DNA of 5,192 nt, taken from the NCBI GenBank assembly GCA_024691065.1, contig JAILOA010000216.1:1-5192 (forward strand), read 5' to 3'. Shown here piece by piece: positions 5,058 to 5,192 of the stretch. The translations under genes and the position numbers were made by a program. The stretch is from Lachnospiraceae bacterium (lineage in GTDB: Bacteria > Bacillota > Clostridia > Lachnospirales > Lachnospiraceae). Position 1 is the first letter of the stretch, and the number at the start of each line of letters is the position of its first letter. Below the pieces are notes generated by a model that was not told the DNA's origin, searched no databases, and saw only the letters and a program-made list of their open reading frames with translations.

Positions 5058-5192
5058 AGCGACAGGAAATGTACCGGAGTAAAAGCATTTGAATGTATAG
5101 AGCGACAGGAAATGTACCGGAGTAAAAGCATTTGAATGTACAGAGCGACAGGAAATGTACCGGAGTAAAAGCATTTGAATGTATAGAGCGAC
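5055..5192. repeat. 43-bp tandem repeat (minisatellite), continues past window
   Basis: Three complete 43-bp copies (5055-5097, 5098-5140, 5141-5183) and the first nine bases of a fourth (5184-5192) follow without spacers. The unit runs TAGAGCGACAGGAAATGTAC, then CGGAGTAAAAGC, then ATTTGAATGTA. The only difference seen is the first base of copy 3 (C instead of T). The first TAG is the stop codon of the zinc-ribbon gene. Forty-three is not a multiple of three, so it does not keep a reading frame. There are no unique spacers, so it is not a CRISPR array. No terminator for the preceding gene is visible before the edge. Confidence 0.95.

Noticed and set aside
4518..5174. 218-codon minus-strand open frame rich in Leu, Phe and Ile
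   Set aside because: It is the complement of lysine-rich coding sequence (AAG and AAA read as CTT and TTT) plus the 43-bp repeats, with no ribosome binding site or recognisable domain.
5055..5192. CRISPR array
   Set aside because: The units are contiguous 43-bp copies with no unique spacers.

Overview
The window looks like the chromosome of a low-to-moderate GC Gram-positive anaerobe, most likely a clostridial member of the Lachnospiraceae type. This rests on the biotin synthase tail, strong AAGGAGG-type ribosome binding sites, hairpin-plus-T terminators, a glutamine-type ABC ATPase fragment and a zinc-ribbon/low-complexity membrane protein. The genus cannot be fixed from the sequence. All supported genes read on the plus strand.

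Layout. Bases 1-298 are the 3' end of a biotin synthase gene (bioB), closed by a pair of terminator hairpins that share one duplicated arm (321-390). Bases 389-537 hold a 73-bp imperfect direct repeat, and a plausible promoter follows (547-575). Bases 669-1865 encode a 398-aa fusion of a STAS domain (anti-sigma-factor-antagonist fold) and an aminoglycoside-phosphotransferase-like kinase. Fourteen bases after its stop comes an open but 5'-truncated amino-acid ABC transporter ATPase (1880-2227), which has lost Walker A and must be a remnant. Next are a 26-codon membrane peptide gene with a near-perfect Shine-Dalgarno (2339-2419) and a 12-bp-stem terminator with a large loop (2442-2492). A decayed copy of the next gene's start region lies at 2513-2546. 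A 270-aa protein of unknown function (2593-3405) has its own terminator (3435-3471). A good extended -10 promoter (3480-3509) then drives a 476-aa protein (3627-5057): N-terminal zinc ribbon, glutamine/glycine-rich 11-residue repeats, one membrane segment, a charged linker and a lysine-rich C-terminal domain. A 43-bp tandem repeat begins inside the stop codon of that gene and runs off the right edge.

How the genes relate. Terminators and promoters split the window into at least four transcription units: the bioB end; the STAS-kinase with the ABC remnant and probably the small peptide; the 270-aa protein; and the zinc-ribbon protein. I see no metabolic link between them. The common theme is local rearrangement: duplicated terminator arm, 73-bp duplication, truncated ABC gene, duplicated gene start, expanding coding repeats and a minisatellite. 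The most distinctive genes are the STAS-kinase fusion, where a phosphorylatable switch domain and a kinase share one chain, and the zinc-ribbon repeat membrane protein. I found no CRISPR array, tRNA, rRNA, transposase or recognisable defence system.
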